A DNA stretch of 38,379 nucleotides, from NCBI GenBank assembly GCA_964631125.1, contig CAZVYN010000036.1:1-38379 (forward strand), given 5' to 3'. Both the position numbers and the translations under genes were made by a program. How positions within the stretch are numbered: position 1 is the stretch's first letter; every line of letters begins with the position of its first letter. The DNA is from CAZVYN01 sp964631125 (GTDB taxonomy: Bacteria; Eisenbacteria; RBG-16-71-46; CAIMUX01). Shown in pieces: positions 6,130-15,833 of this stretch. The notes beneath the pieces were generated by a model, which was not told where the DNA came from, searched no databases, and saw nothing but the letters and a program-made list of their open reading frames with translations.

Positions 6130-6201
6130 GCCTCAGAAAACAGACTCGACGGGCGCTGTGAGCGCCGATGCAGGGACAACCCCACCGAAGGAGCCGAACC
6201 G

Positions 6202-7431
6202 ATGATCCGGACCTCTCCCCCTCTCGCCCGCGTCGAGGCGGGTACGGCCCCCTTTCCCGGGCCGTCGATCCCGCACGGAGGCCGGCTGGCGCCGAACTGG
6301 GCGAGTCCGGCCGAGGCGGCCGAGCTCCAGCTCGAGTTGGCGCGGGCCCCGCGCATCGACCTCTCGGGCGCGCTCCAGAGCGACATCGAGATGTTGGCGG
6401 TGGGCGCGTACAGCCCGCTCTCGGGATTCATGGGATCGCGCGACTTCCACTCGGTGCTCGAACAGATGCGCCTGAGCGACGGCGCGGTCTGGAGCATCCC
6501 GATCGTCTTGCCGGTCTCGGAAGAGATCGCGCGGAGCTTGCAGCCGGGCCAGCGGGTCGGCCTCTGGGACGAGACCGGTCCCCTCGCTGCACTCGATCTG
6601 GAGGAGATCTATCCGTACGAGAAGAGCGAGTACGCGCGACAGGTCTTCCGCACGACCAGCGACGACCATCCCGGGGTCGCGCGACTGCTGACCCAGGGGG
6701 GATTCCATCTGGCCGGTCGGGTCCGCGTACTGCGACGGCCCGACACGATCCGCTATCCGGAGTACCACCTCGACCCGCTGGAGACGCGCCGGGCCTTCGA
6801 CGCGCGCGGGTGGAAGACGGTCGTCGCGTTCCAGACGCGCAATCCGATCCACCGCGCGCATGAGTTCATCCAGAAGTGCGCGCTCGAGATCGTCGACGGC
6901 CTGCTCGTGCATCCATTGGTCGGCGAGACGAAAGGGGATGACATCTCGGCCGAGCTTCGCATGAAGTGCTACGAGACGTTGCTGGCCGGCTACTACAGGC
7001 CGGAGCGCACGATGCTCTCGGTCTTCCCCGCCACCATGCGCTACGCCGGCCCGCGCGAAGCGCTCTTCCACGCCATCGTCCGGAAGAACTACGGCTGCAC
7101 CCACTTCATCGTGGGTCGTGACCACGCCGGCGTCGGCAGTTTCTACGGCACCTACGATGCGCAGGAGATCTTCCGCGAGTTCACGCCGCGCGAGCTGGGC
7201 ATCACGCCGTTGCCGTTCGAGAACACCTTCTTCTGCCGCGTCTGCGACGGCATGGCGTCGCGAAAGTCCTGCCCGCATCCGGAAGAGCAACGCGTGAACC
7301 TGAGCGGGACGGCGGTGCGCGAGATGCTGCGGCGCGGCGAACGTCCGCCCAAGGAGTTCACGCGACCGGAAGTTGCGCAGGTGTTGGTGGAAGGTCTCGC
7401 GGAGTCGATGAAGGATGGCGGCGGCATCTAG
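6202..7431 (+). CDS. sat: Sulfate adenylyltransferase (ATP sulfurylase)
   Basis: The protein has 409 residues. The start is ATG 6202, with AAGGAG at 6188-6193. It converts sulfate and ATP to adenylyl sulfate (APS) and pyrophosphate in the cytoplasm. It is the single-subunit Sat/Met3 type, not CysDN. The N-terminal beta-barrel part (GRLAPNW; SDIEMLAVGAYSPLSGFM) and the catalytic domain are present, with VAFQTRNPIHRAHE (QxRNPxHxxH) around residue 210 and FIVGRDHAGVGSFYG around residue 310. A Cys cluster near the C-terminus (FCRVCDGMASRKSCPH) is typical of prokaryotic Sat and may bind zinc. No APS-kinase domain is attached. It is the first gene of the cysteine operon, behind the attenuator. Confidence 0.96.
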   Translation: MIRTSPPLARVEAGTAPFPGPSIPHGGRLAPNWASPAEAAELQLELARAPRIDLSGALQSDIEMLAVGAYSPLSGFMGSRDFHSVLEQMRLSDGAVWSIPIVLPVSEEIARSLQPGQRVGLWDETGPLAALDLEEIYPYEKSEYARQVFRTTSDDHPGVARLLTQGGFHLAGRVRVLRRPDTIRYPEYHLDPLETRRAFDARGWKTVVAFQTRNPIHRAHEFIQKCALEIVDGLLVHPLVGETKGDDISAELRMKCYETLLAGYYRPERTMLSVFPATMRYAGPREALFHAIVRKNYGCTHFIVGRDHAGVGSFYGTYDAQEIFREFTPRELGITPLPFENTFFCRVCDGMASRKSCPHPEEQRVNLSGTAVREMLRRGERPPKEFTRPEVAQVLVEGLAESMKDGGGI

Positions 7432-7472
7432 CAGGCCGACCCGGTCGGCCAGCTCCGCTCTGGGAGAGTTTG

Positions 7473-9803
<2,331 letters not shown>

Positions 9804-9809
9804 AACCAC

Positions 9810-9838
9810 ACCGACAAAGCCGCGGCGGCTTTCTCGGT
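9810..9838 (+). other. Intercistronic stem between sir and cysH
   Basis: Arms 9810-9823 and 9825-9838 (accgacaaagccgc / gcggctttctcggt) pair except for one C-C mismatch. No T-tract follows, so it more likely affects mRNA processing or stability, or gives partial termination, inside the operon. Confidence 0.5.
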
Positions 9839-9857
9839 ATTACATGGAGACACCTTG

Positions 9858-10577
9858 ATGCCCCGTACTTTCACGCTGGAGGATCTGGCCGCACTCGAGA
9901 CCAAGACGCCGGGAGACCTGCTCGCCTGGGCGCATCAGACGTTCGGAGATCGCATCGCCTTCGCCTCGAGCTTCGGGGCCGAAGACGTCGTCGTCATCGA
10001 CCTGATCGCGAGGCATGCGCCCGGCCTGCGTATCTTCACGCTCGATACCGGTCGTTTGAACGAAGAGACCTACGCGGTGATGGACCGGATCCGGCAGCGC
10101 TACGGCCTGCCGATCGAAGTGCAGTTCCCCGATCGCGCCAAGGTCGAGGCGATGGAGCGAGCGAAGGGTTTCTTCTCGTTTCGCACCAGCATCGAGAACC
10201 GCAAGGAGTGCTGCGGCATCCGCAAGGTCGAGTCGCTCAAGCGCGTGCTCGGCGAGGTCGACGCCTGGATCACCGGACTCAGGCGCGAACAGGCGGTGAC
10301 GCGGAACGACACGCCGAAGGCGGAGATCGACGCCGGCTTCGGCGGCATCGGCGGCCTAGTGAAACTCAATCCGATCATCGAATGGACGCAGGACGACATC
10401 TGGGAATACATCCGCGCCCATGACGTCCCGTACAACGAACTCCACGACAGGAACTTCCCCTCGATCGGCTGCGCACCGTGTACTCGGTCGGTGGAGCCGG
10501 GCGAGGACGTGCGGGCGGGACGCTGGTGGTGGGAGACCCCGGAGCAGAAAGAATGCGGACTGCACGTGAAGCAGTGA
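9858..10577 (+). CDS. cysH: Adenylyl-sulfate (APS) reductase, assimilatory, iron-sulfur type
   Basis: The protein has 239 residues. ATG 9858 is used in preference to TTG 9855. It reduces APS to sulfite and AMP using thioredoxin. The PP-loop-like start reads FASSFGAEDVVVIDL, followed by FTLDTGRLNEETY. The [4Fe-4S] ligands that separate APS reductases from the cluster-free PAPS enzyme are present: Cys118-Cys119 (KECCGIRK) and Cys205/Cys208 (GCAPCTR). The catalytic Cys233 is in KECGLHVK at the C-terminus. This fits the absence of an APS kinase gene in the operon. The next gene starts inside its last 25 nt. Confidence 0.95.
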   Translation: MPRTFTLEDLAALETKTPGDLLAWAHQTFGDRIAFASSFGAEDVVVIDLIARHAPGLRIFTLDTGRLNEETYAVMDRIRQRYGLPIEVQFPDRAKVEAMERAKGFFSFRTSIENRKECCGIRKVESLKRVLGEVDAWITGLRREQAVTRNDTPKAEIDAGFGGIGGLVKLNPIIEWTQDDIWEYIRAHDVPYNELHDRNFPSIGCAPCTRSVEPGEDVRAGRWWWETPEQKECGLHVKQ

Positions 10578-11524
10578 CGCGCCTCGGGCGCGTCGCGACT
10601 CAACTGGTGGGCCACACGCCGCTGCTCCGCTTGGCCAAGATCGACGCCGAGGTCTCCCCGGTCGAGATCTACGCGAAGGCCGAGTGGTTCAACCCGGGCG
10701 GCTCCGTCAAAGACCGCGCGGCGCTCGCGATGATCCTCGACGGGGAACGAACCGGTCGGCTGACGCGGGAAAAGACCATCCTCGACGCCACCTCGGGCAA
10801 CACGGGCATCGCCTACGCCTGGATCGCGGCGGCGCGCGGCTACCGAGTCACTCTGGCGCTGCCGAAGAGCGCGAGCCCGGAGCGGGTGAAGATCCTGCGC
10901 GCGTACGGCGCCGAGTTGATCCGCACCGATGCGGGCGACGGCACGGACGGCGCGATTCGCGAGGTGCGTCGGCTCTACGCCGAGTCTCCCGAACGATGGT
11001 TCTATCCCGATCAGTACGGCAACCCGGCGAACTGGCAGGCGCACTACGACGGCACCGGAGTCGAGATCCTGGAGCAGACCGAAGGCCGCGTGACGCACTT
11101 CATCGCCGGACTCGGCACGAGTGGCACCTTCATGGGGGTCGGTCGACGTCTGCGCGCGCACGATCCGGGCGCGCGGCTGATCTCGTTCCAACCCGATTCG
11201 CCGTTCCATGGCTTGGAAGGGATGAAGCACATGGCGACGGCGATCGTCCCGGCCATCTACGATCCGGCGCTGGCCGACGAGAATCTGGAGATCGAGACCG
11301 AGGAGGCCTACGCGATGGTCCGGCGGTTGGCGCGGGAGGAAGGTCTTCTCGTTGGAGTCTCTGCCGGGGCCGCCTTAGCTGCTTCCTTGAACGTGGCGCG
11401 CCGTCTGACGGCGAGCCACGCTACAAACTCTCCCGTTCTCGTCACCATCTTCCCCGACGCCGCCGACAAGTACCTCAGCGAGGCTTTCTGGGACGAAGAC
11501 CCTTCGCTCTCGAGTTCCGTCTGA
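10553..11524 (+). CDS. cysM: PLP-dependent cysteine synthase, CysM (sulfur-carrier-dependent) type
   Basis: The protein has 323 residues. ATG 10553 is chosen because GGAG (10541-10544) lies 8 nt upstream; GTG 10574, overlapping the cysH stop, is an alternative. The Schiff-base lysine is Lys53 in NPGGSVKDRAA, with the substrate loop TSGNTGIAYA and the phosphate-binding GLGTSGTFMG. The segment YPDQYGNPANWQAHYDGTG and the later HGLEGMKHM/PAIYDPAL region resemble Mycobacterium tuberculosis CysM, which uses O-phosphoserine and a thiocarboxylated carrier (CysO) rather than free sulfide. The following JAMM and carrier genes support that assignment. Substrate choice is inferred, not shown. Confidence 0.9.
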   Translation: MRTAREAVTRLGRVATQLVGHTPLLRLAKIDAEVSPVEIYAKAEWFNPGGSVKDRAALAMILDGERTGRLTREKTILDATSGNTGIAYAWIAAARGYRVTLALPKSASPERVKILRAYGAELIRTDAGDGTDGAIREVRRLYAESPERWFYPDQYGNPANWQAHYDGTGVEILEQTEGRVTHFIAGLGTSGTFMGVGRRLRAHDPGARLISFQPDSPFHGLEGMKHMATAIVPAIYDPALADENLEIETEEAYAMVRRLAREEGLLVGVSAGAALAASLNVARRLTASHATNSPVLVTIFPDAADKYLSEAFWDEDPSLSSSV

Positions 11525-11937
11525 TGCTCCGCCTCTCCCCCACCCATCGCTCCAAGATCTCCGCCCACGGCGAAGCGACCTATCCCCTCGAGTGCTGCGG
11601 CTTCCTCCTCGGCCGCGAGGACGACGGCGTGAAGGTCGTGGTCGAGACCGTCCGCGCGATGAACGCCCGCGACGATTCGCCGCAGAATCGCTACCTGATC
11701 GAGCCGGATGAATTCCGTCGAGCGGAGCAGCTCGCCGCCGAGAAGGCGCTCGACATCATCGGCTTCTACCACTCGCATCCCGATGTCGCGGCGCGCCCGT
11801 CGCAGTTCGATCGGGACCACGCGTGGCCCTGGTACAGCTACGTGATCGTCTCGGTCCAGCAGGGCCGGGCGGTCGAGATGTTCTCCTGGCAACTGCTCGA
11901 TCCCGACGAACCGTTCGCCGAAGAACCGATCCAGTAG
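11524..11937 (+). CDS. JAMM/MPN+ metallopeptidase (Mec-like)
   Basis: The protein has 137 residues. ATG 11524 overlaps the cysM stop by one base (TGATG). The zinc-binding JAMM motif is intact: Glu23 in YPLECCGFLLG, His83 and His85 in FYHSHPDVAARPSQFD, Ser93 and Asp96. Relatives include mycobacterial Mec, which hydrolyses the CysO-cysteine adduct to free cysteine, and JAMM enzymes (QbsD, HcyD) that trim C-terminal extensions from sulfur-carrier proteins. Here either job is possible: releasing cysteine from the carrier, or cleaving the carrier from the fusion protein encoded next. Single-domain, cytoplasmic. Confidence 0.93.
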   Translation: MLRLSPTHRSKISAHGEATYPLECCGFLLGREDDGVKVVVETVRAMNARDDSPQNRYLIEPDEFRRAEQLAAEKALDIIGFYHSHPDVAARPSQFDRDHAWPWYSYVIVSVQQGRAVEMFSWQLLDPDEPFAEEPIQ

Positions 11938-11976
11938 CATGGCCGTCCCGCCGCAGCGCAGAAGGAGACCCGCCCG

Positions 11977-13449
11977 ATGTCCGTGAAGATCCTCATCCCC
12001 ACTCCGCTGCGACCGTTTGCCGGTCGTCAGATGGAGGTTTCGGTGGAAGCGACGACCGTCGGTGAAGCGATGGAAATCCTGACCGGGCGGTATCCCGACC
12101 TGAAGAAGCACCTCTATGCACAGGACGGACGGCTGCGCAGCTTCGTGAATCTGTTCGTGGGGGACGAGGACGTGCGGCATGGGGAGGGGAGCGCGACGGT
12201 GCTGGGGGACGGGGCGGTGATCTCGATCGTTCCTTCGATTGCGGGGGGTTCGGACTCCACGGTTGGGGGAGAAGTGGTGAGTTATGTCAGTGCGGCGCCG
12301 CGCATGCGCGCGGCGCTGCATAATGACGAGATCGCGCGCTACTCACGCCACTTGATCATGCCCGAGGTCGGCATGGCTGGGCAGCGGCGGCTGAAAGAGG
12401 CGAGCATCCTCTTGGTCGGCACGGGTGGATTGGGCGCGCCGCTCGGGCTGTATCTGGCGGCGGCCGGCATCGGTCGACTCGGTCTGGTCGACTTCGATGT
12501 CGTCGACTCCAGCAACCTCCAGCGCCAGGTCATCCACGGCACCAAGGACATCGGTCGACCGAAGCTGCTCTCGGCGCGCGATCGCATCGCCGACGTCAAT
12601 CCGCATGTCGAGATCGAGCTGCACGAAGTGCGTTTCTCCTCGGAGAACGCGCTCGAGATCGGCCGCAAGTACGACATCATCATCGACGGCACCGACAACT
12701 TCCCGACCCGCTACCTGGTCAACGATGTCTGCGTGTTGCTCGGCAAACCGAACGTCTACGGCAGCATCTTCCGGTTCGAGGGACAGGCGTCGGTCTTCTG
12801 GGCGGAGAAGGGGCCTTGCTACCGCTGCCTCTATCCGGAGCCGCCGCCGCCCGGGCTCGTGCCCAGTTGCGCCGAAGGCGGAGTGCTCGGCGTCTTGCCC
12901 GGAGTGGTCGGCACGATCCAGGCGACCGAGGCGATCAAGCTGATCCTGGGACAGGGCGAGCCGCTCATCGGCCGCCTGTTGCTCTACGACGCGCTCACCA
13001 TGCGCTTCCGCGAGCTGAAGCTGCGCAAGGATCCGAACTGTCCGCTCTGCGGAGTGAACCCGACGATCCGCGAGCTGATCGACTACGAAGAGTTCTGCGG
13101 CATCGTCCCGCAGGTCGATACGCTCGACGCCGCCGACACGATCGAAGCCGAAGAGCTCCACGCGCAGCTCGAGTCGGGCAAGCCGCTGGTGCTCGTCGAC
13201 GTCCGCAACCCCGAGGAGTGGGAGATCTGCCGATTGGACGGCGCACGCCTGATCCCGCTGCCCGATCTGCCCTCGCGGGTCCACGAGTTGGATACCGCCG
13301 ACGACATCGTCCTGTATTGCAAGATGGGCGGCCGCAGCGCCCAAGCGGTCGCCTTCCTGAAGCAGGCCGGCTTCCGCAAGGTCCGCAACTTGGACGGCGG
13401 GCTCGAGTCCTGGGTCGACTCGGTCGACCCAGCCATGCCTATGTATTGA
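11977..13449 (+). CDS. Sulfur carrier (MoaD/CysO-like)-E1 adenylyltransferase (MoeB)-rhodanese triple fusion
   Basis: The protein has 490 residues and starts at ATG 11977 after AAGGAG. Residues 1-91 form a beta-grasp sulfur carrier ending VISIVPSIAGG, with the diglycine at 90-91 where free carriers end. A linker of about 27 residues follows. An E1/MoeB domain begins near residue 115 (ARYSRHLIMPEVG, then the nucleotide loop LLVGTGGLGAP) with paired zinc cysteines CYRCLYP and CPLCG. A rhodanese domain (about 385-490) has its active-site loop LYCKMGGRSAQA. E1 adenylates the carrier and rhodanese can deliver sulfur, giving a thiocarboxylate for CysM. Because the GG is internal, proteolysis is needed before activation. 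The GG codons lie in a six-G run (12243-12248). Confidence 0.92.
   Translation: MSVKILIPTPLRPFAGRQMEVSVEATTVGEAMEILTGRYPDLKKHLYAQDGRLRSFVNLFVGDEDVRHGEGSATVLGDGAVISIVPSIAGGSDSTVGGEVVSYVSAAPRMRAALHNDEIARYSRHLIMPEVGMAGQRRLKEASILLVGTGGLGAPLGLYLAAAGIGRLGLVDFDVVDSSNLQRQVIHGTKDIGRPKLLSARDRIADVNPHVEIELHEVRFSSENALEIGRKYDIIIDGTDNFPTRYLVNDVCVLLGKPNVYGSIFRFEGQASVFWAEKGPCYRCLYPEPPPPGLVPSCAEGGVLGVLPGVVGTIQATEAIKLILGQGEPLIGRLLLYDALTMRFRELKLRKDPNCPLCGVNPTIRELIDYEEFCGIVPQVDTLDAADTIEAEELHAQLESGKPLVLVDVRNPEEWEICRLDGARLIPLPDLPSRVHELDTADDIVLYCKMGGRSAQAVAFLKQAGFRKVRNLDGGLESWVDSVDPAMPMY
12291..12320. repeat. Hairpin in the carrier-E1 linker coding sequence
   Basis: Arms tgcggcgccgcgc (12291-12303) and 12308-12320 pair at 12 of 13 positions around ATGC. 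The hairpin lies in the linker between the carrier and E1 domains and is consistent with a former intergenic element captured by gene fusion, or with a structure that slows translation between domains. Confidence 0.6.
13410..13432. repeat. Hairpin at the 3' end of the fusion gene
   Basis: Arms ctgggtcgac (13410-13419) and 13423-13432 are perfect reverse complements around TCG, within the last codons of the fusion gene. No T-tract follows. Fifteen bases later a 12-bp palindrome, tgacgcgcgtca (13447-13458), contains the TGA stop codons of both convergent genes. Together they may help end the operon transcript. Confidence 0.55.
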
Positions 13450-13455
13450 CGCGCG

Positions 13456-14646
13456 TCACTCGCCCAGCAGTTCACCCACCGGTTTCAGATCGTCGACGCG
13501 ATCGCAGACCGCTTTCACGATCATGAGGATCGGCACTCCCAGCAACAGACCCCACACGCCCCAGAGCCAGCCCCAGAACAACACGCCCAGGAAGATCGCC
13601 AACGGATTCATCTGACTCGTTCGACTGTGTAACCAAGGGGTGAGCGCATACCCCTCCACGCAATTGATCGCAAAGGCGGTCCCTCCCACGATCGCGGCCA
13701 TCTCGAGCGCGCCGAACTGGAGGAATGCGAAGAGCGCCGAGGCGCCCATCACGAGGACGGCGCCGAAGTAGGGGATCAGATTCAAGGCGCCGGCGGCGAT
13801 CCCCCAGACGACGGCGTGATCCACACCCAGCCCCCAGAACGCCAGCCCCGTCACCGCTCCCACGAGCGCGCTGGTGAAGAGCTGCACCCGCAGGTAGCGC
13901 TGGAGCTGGACTTCGATCTCGTCGAGCGCCTGCACCGTCAGCTTCTTCTCCGTCAGCGTCTTGCCGGCGATCTTGACCAGTTTTCGGCGGAAGTTGTCGC
14001 CCGAGGCCAGGAGAAAGTAGGTGACGAACGTGATGACGATCAGCGTGCTCGCCGCGCCGGCCACACCCCGCGTCCCGCTCCAGAGATGCTTCTTCAGATC
14101 GAATGCCGGCTCCTCGATCTGCACGCGGGTCACGCCGGACTTGGCCGGCGAAGGCGCCGAGCCGGTCTCCTCGGCGACCTGTTCGAGTTCCGCCGCGACT
14201 TTCTGGACGTTCTCGATCGCACCGTCGGAGGTGTCGAGCCGCGTGCGCAGCGTCATGCGCAACTTCTGCGTGGCCGCCGGCATCGCCTCCAACAACTTGC
14301 CGGCATCGTCGGCCAGCGACCGGGCCGTGAACCCGACCGCGGCCGACAAGAGCAACAGGAGCACCGCCGCTCCCAGCGGGCGAGCGATGCGCCAGCGATG
14401 CATGAGAGCGACGACCGGTCCCAAGGCGGAGCTGAGCAAGACGCCGACCATCACCGGGATGAAGACCTCGCGAGCCCAGTGCAGCGTGAAGATGCTCGCG
14501 AGCACGGCGAGCACCGCGAGCGAGACACTTCGCACATCGACCGTGGCCGGCGCCACCGTCGTTCCGGGTGTCGCGGTCGGCTGCGGGGCGGGCGGCTCGG
14601 GAGTCGGATGCGGAGTCGGATGCGGAGTCGAAGGCGGTTCGGTCAT
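13456..14646 (-). CDS. AI-2E family (PerM-like) membrane transporter
   Basis: The protein has 396 residues with ATG at 14646. The N-terminus is a Pro/Thr-rich cytoplasmic tail (TPHP repeats), followed by paired transmembrane helices near residues 43-60, 63-80 and 92-108. A hydrophilic segment (about 110-195) follows, and then the typical C-terminal helices with NLIPYFGAVLVMG and LGVLFWGWLWGVWGLLLGVPI. This gapped pattern and the PYFG and WG.WGLLLGVP signatures identify the AI-2E/PerM exporter family. Members export small molecules or act as Na+/H+ antiporters; the substrate cannot be read here. It converges on the cysteine operon with no gap to spare (6 nt). Confidence 0.9.
   Translation of the reverse strand: MTEPPSTPHPTPHPTPEPPAPQPTATPGTTVAPATVDVRSVSLAVLAVLASIFTLHWAREVFIPVMVGVLLSSALGPVVALMHRWRIARPLGAAVLLLLLSAAVGFTARSLADDAGKLLEAMPAATQKLRMTLRTRLDTSDGAIENVQKVAAELEQVAEETGSAPSPAKSGVTRVQIEEPAFDLKKHLWSGTRGVAGAASTLIVITFVTYFLLASGDNFRRKLVKIAGKTLTEKKLTVQALDEIEVQLQRYLRVQLFTSALVGAVTGLAFWGLGVDHAVVWGIAAGALNLIPYFGAVLVMGASALFAFLQFGALEMAAIVGGTAFAINCVEGYALTPWLHSRTSQMNPLAIFLGVLFWGWLWGVWGLLLGVPILMIVKAVCDRVDDLKPVGELLGE
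14600..14635. repeat. Three 12-bp tandem units encoding TPHP/TPEP
   Basis: The unit ggagtcggatgc occurs at 14600-14611 and 14612-14623, and as ggagtcgaaggc at 14624-14635. Read on the minus strand it encodes TPHP-TPHP-TPEP in the permease N-terminus. Length variation between strains would be expected. Confidence 0.8.
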
Positions 14647-14693
14647 GGCGTCCTGCTTCCGGTTTACGGTCGCTCTGGCTCATCGGTCCGATT

Positions 14694-14816
14694 GTGCCCC
14701 AGGATTCCGATGCCCGCAGCTTCTCCGAGGACGCGGCCGACCCGTTCCTGCACTTCAGCGAGGCGACCGAGCACCCCGGCGACCCGCGCGTCGTGGTCAA
14801 GACCTGGGAGTACTGA
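14694..14816 (+). CDS. Possible small acidic protein upstream of thyX
   Basis: A 40-residue frame starts at GTG 14694 and ends at TGA 14814-14816. The peptide is acidic and ends FLHFSEATEHPGDPRVVVKTWEY, which looks more protein-like than typical noise, with varied residues and strong aromatic content. No good ribosome site is visible and the frame stays open upstream into the antisense of the permease gene. It lies in the 238-nt divergent gap between the permease and thyX. It may be chance; no family is recognised. Confidence 0.3.
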   Translation: MPQDSDARSFSEDAADPFLHFSEATEHPGDPRVVVKTWEY

Positions 14817-14884
14817 TCCCGCGGAGACTTCGGGCGGTCGAGGACATAGCGCGAGCCGCCTCCAGGCACTACGATCCCGGCTCT

Positions 14885-15814
14885 ATGCCAAACCAAGACG
14901 AAGCCCTCGAACGAAACTCCGTCGCCGCCCTCGACGCTATCCTCGGCGCCCGCTTTCCCGTCCTCGACGACGGCTTCGTGCGCGTCATCGACTACATGGG
15001 AAGCGACGACGCCATCGTGCAGGCGGCCCGCGTTTCCTACGGGCGCGGCACCAAGCGCGTGCAGGAAGACCGCGGCCTCGTCCGCTATCTGCTGCGCCAC
15101 CGGCACACGACGCCATTCGAGATGTGCGAGCTGAAGCTGCACGTGCGCGTGCCGATGGATTGCTGGCGGCAGTGGATTCGCCACCGAACCGCCAACGTGA
15201 ACGAATACTCGACGCGCTACTCCGAGGCGATCGACGCCGCGCAGCGCACCCCCCCCGACGCCTGGCGGCTGCAGGACAGCGGAAATCGCCAAGGGAGCGG
15301 CGGGCTGGTCGACACCGCGACCGGCCATCGACTGACCGAGCAGGAGCTCGAACTCCAGCGGCTCTCGCGCTTCATGTACCTGGAGCGGTTGACCGCCGGC
15401 GTGGCGCGGGAGCAAGCGCGGAAGGACCTACCGCTCTCGACCTACACAGAGGCCTACTGGAAGATCGACCTCCACAATCTGCTGAACTTCCTCTCGCTGC
15501 GGATGGACGACCACGCGCAATGGGAGATCCGTCAGTACGCCGAGACGATCGGCAACGAGATCGTCTCGCGCTGGACGCCGATCGCCTGGGAAGCGTTCCT
15601 CGACTATCGGCTCCGTTCGCTCGAGCTCTCGTCGATCGAACAGGACATCATCCGGTCGCTCGCCGGCGGACAGATCGACGACGCGGCGGCGCGCGCGGGG
15701 GCCCACGGACTCTTGGCGCGCAACGACGAAGGGCTGCTCAAGCGCAACCGCGAGCGAATCGAGCTGGAGCGCAAGCTGCGTCAGCTCGGCTTCGCGATTC
15801 CCTGGGAACTCTGA
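14885..15814 (+). CDS. thyX: Flavin-dependent thymidylate synthase
   Basis: The protein has 309 residues with ATG 14885. ThyX methylates dUMP to dTMP using methylene-tetrahydrofolate, FAD and NADPH. The signature RHRx7S is exact: Arg99-His100-Arg101 then TANVNEYS, followed by TRYSEAID. Also present are ARVSYGRGTKRVQEDRGLVRYLLRHRHTTPFEM near the N-terminus and the C-terminal RMDDHAQWEIRQYA/WTPIAWEAFLDY region. Slightly longer than minimal ThyX proteins, with an added C-terminal helical tail (ERIELERKLRQLG). It stands alone between a permease and a leftward glycosyltransferase; the next stop codon is 19 nt away and convergent. Confidence 0.97.
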   Translation: MPNQDEALERNSVAALDAILGARFPVLDDGFVRVIDYMGSDDAIVQAARVSYGRGTKRVQEDRGLVRYLLRHRHTTPFEMCELKLHVRVPMDCWRQWIRHRTANVNEYSTRYSEAIDAAQRTPPDAWRLQDSGNRQGSGGLVDTATGHRLTEQELELQRLSRFMYLERLTAGVAREQARKDLPLSTYTEAYWKIDLHNLLNFLSLRMDDHAQWEIRQYAETIGNEIVSRWTPIAWEAFLDYRLRSLELSSIEQDIIRSLAGGQIDDAAARAGAHGLLARNDEGLLKRNRERIELERKLRQLGFAIPWEL

Positions 15815-15833
15815 GCCGACCCGTCCGGGAGAG

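Noticed and set aside
13472..15415. Long minus-strand open frame across the permease and thyX
   Set aside because: It is a shadow in the wrong frame; the permease and ThyX frames carry family signatures and this one has none.
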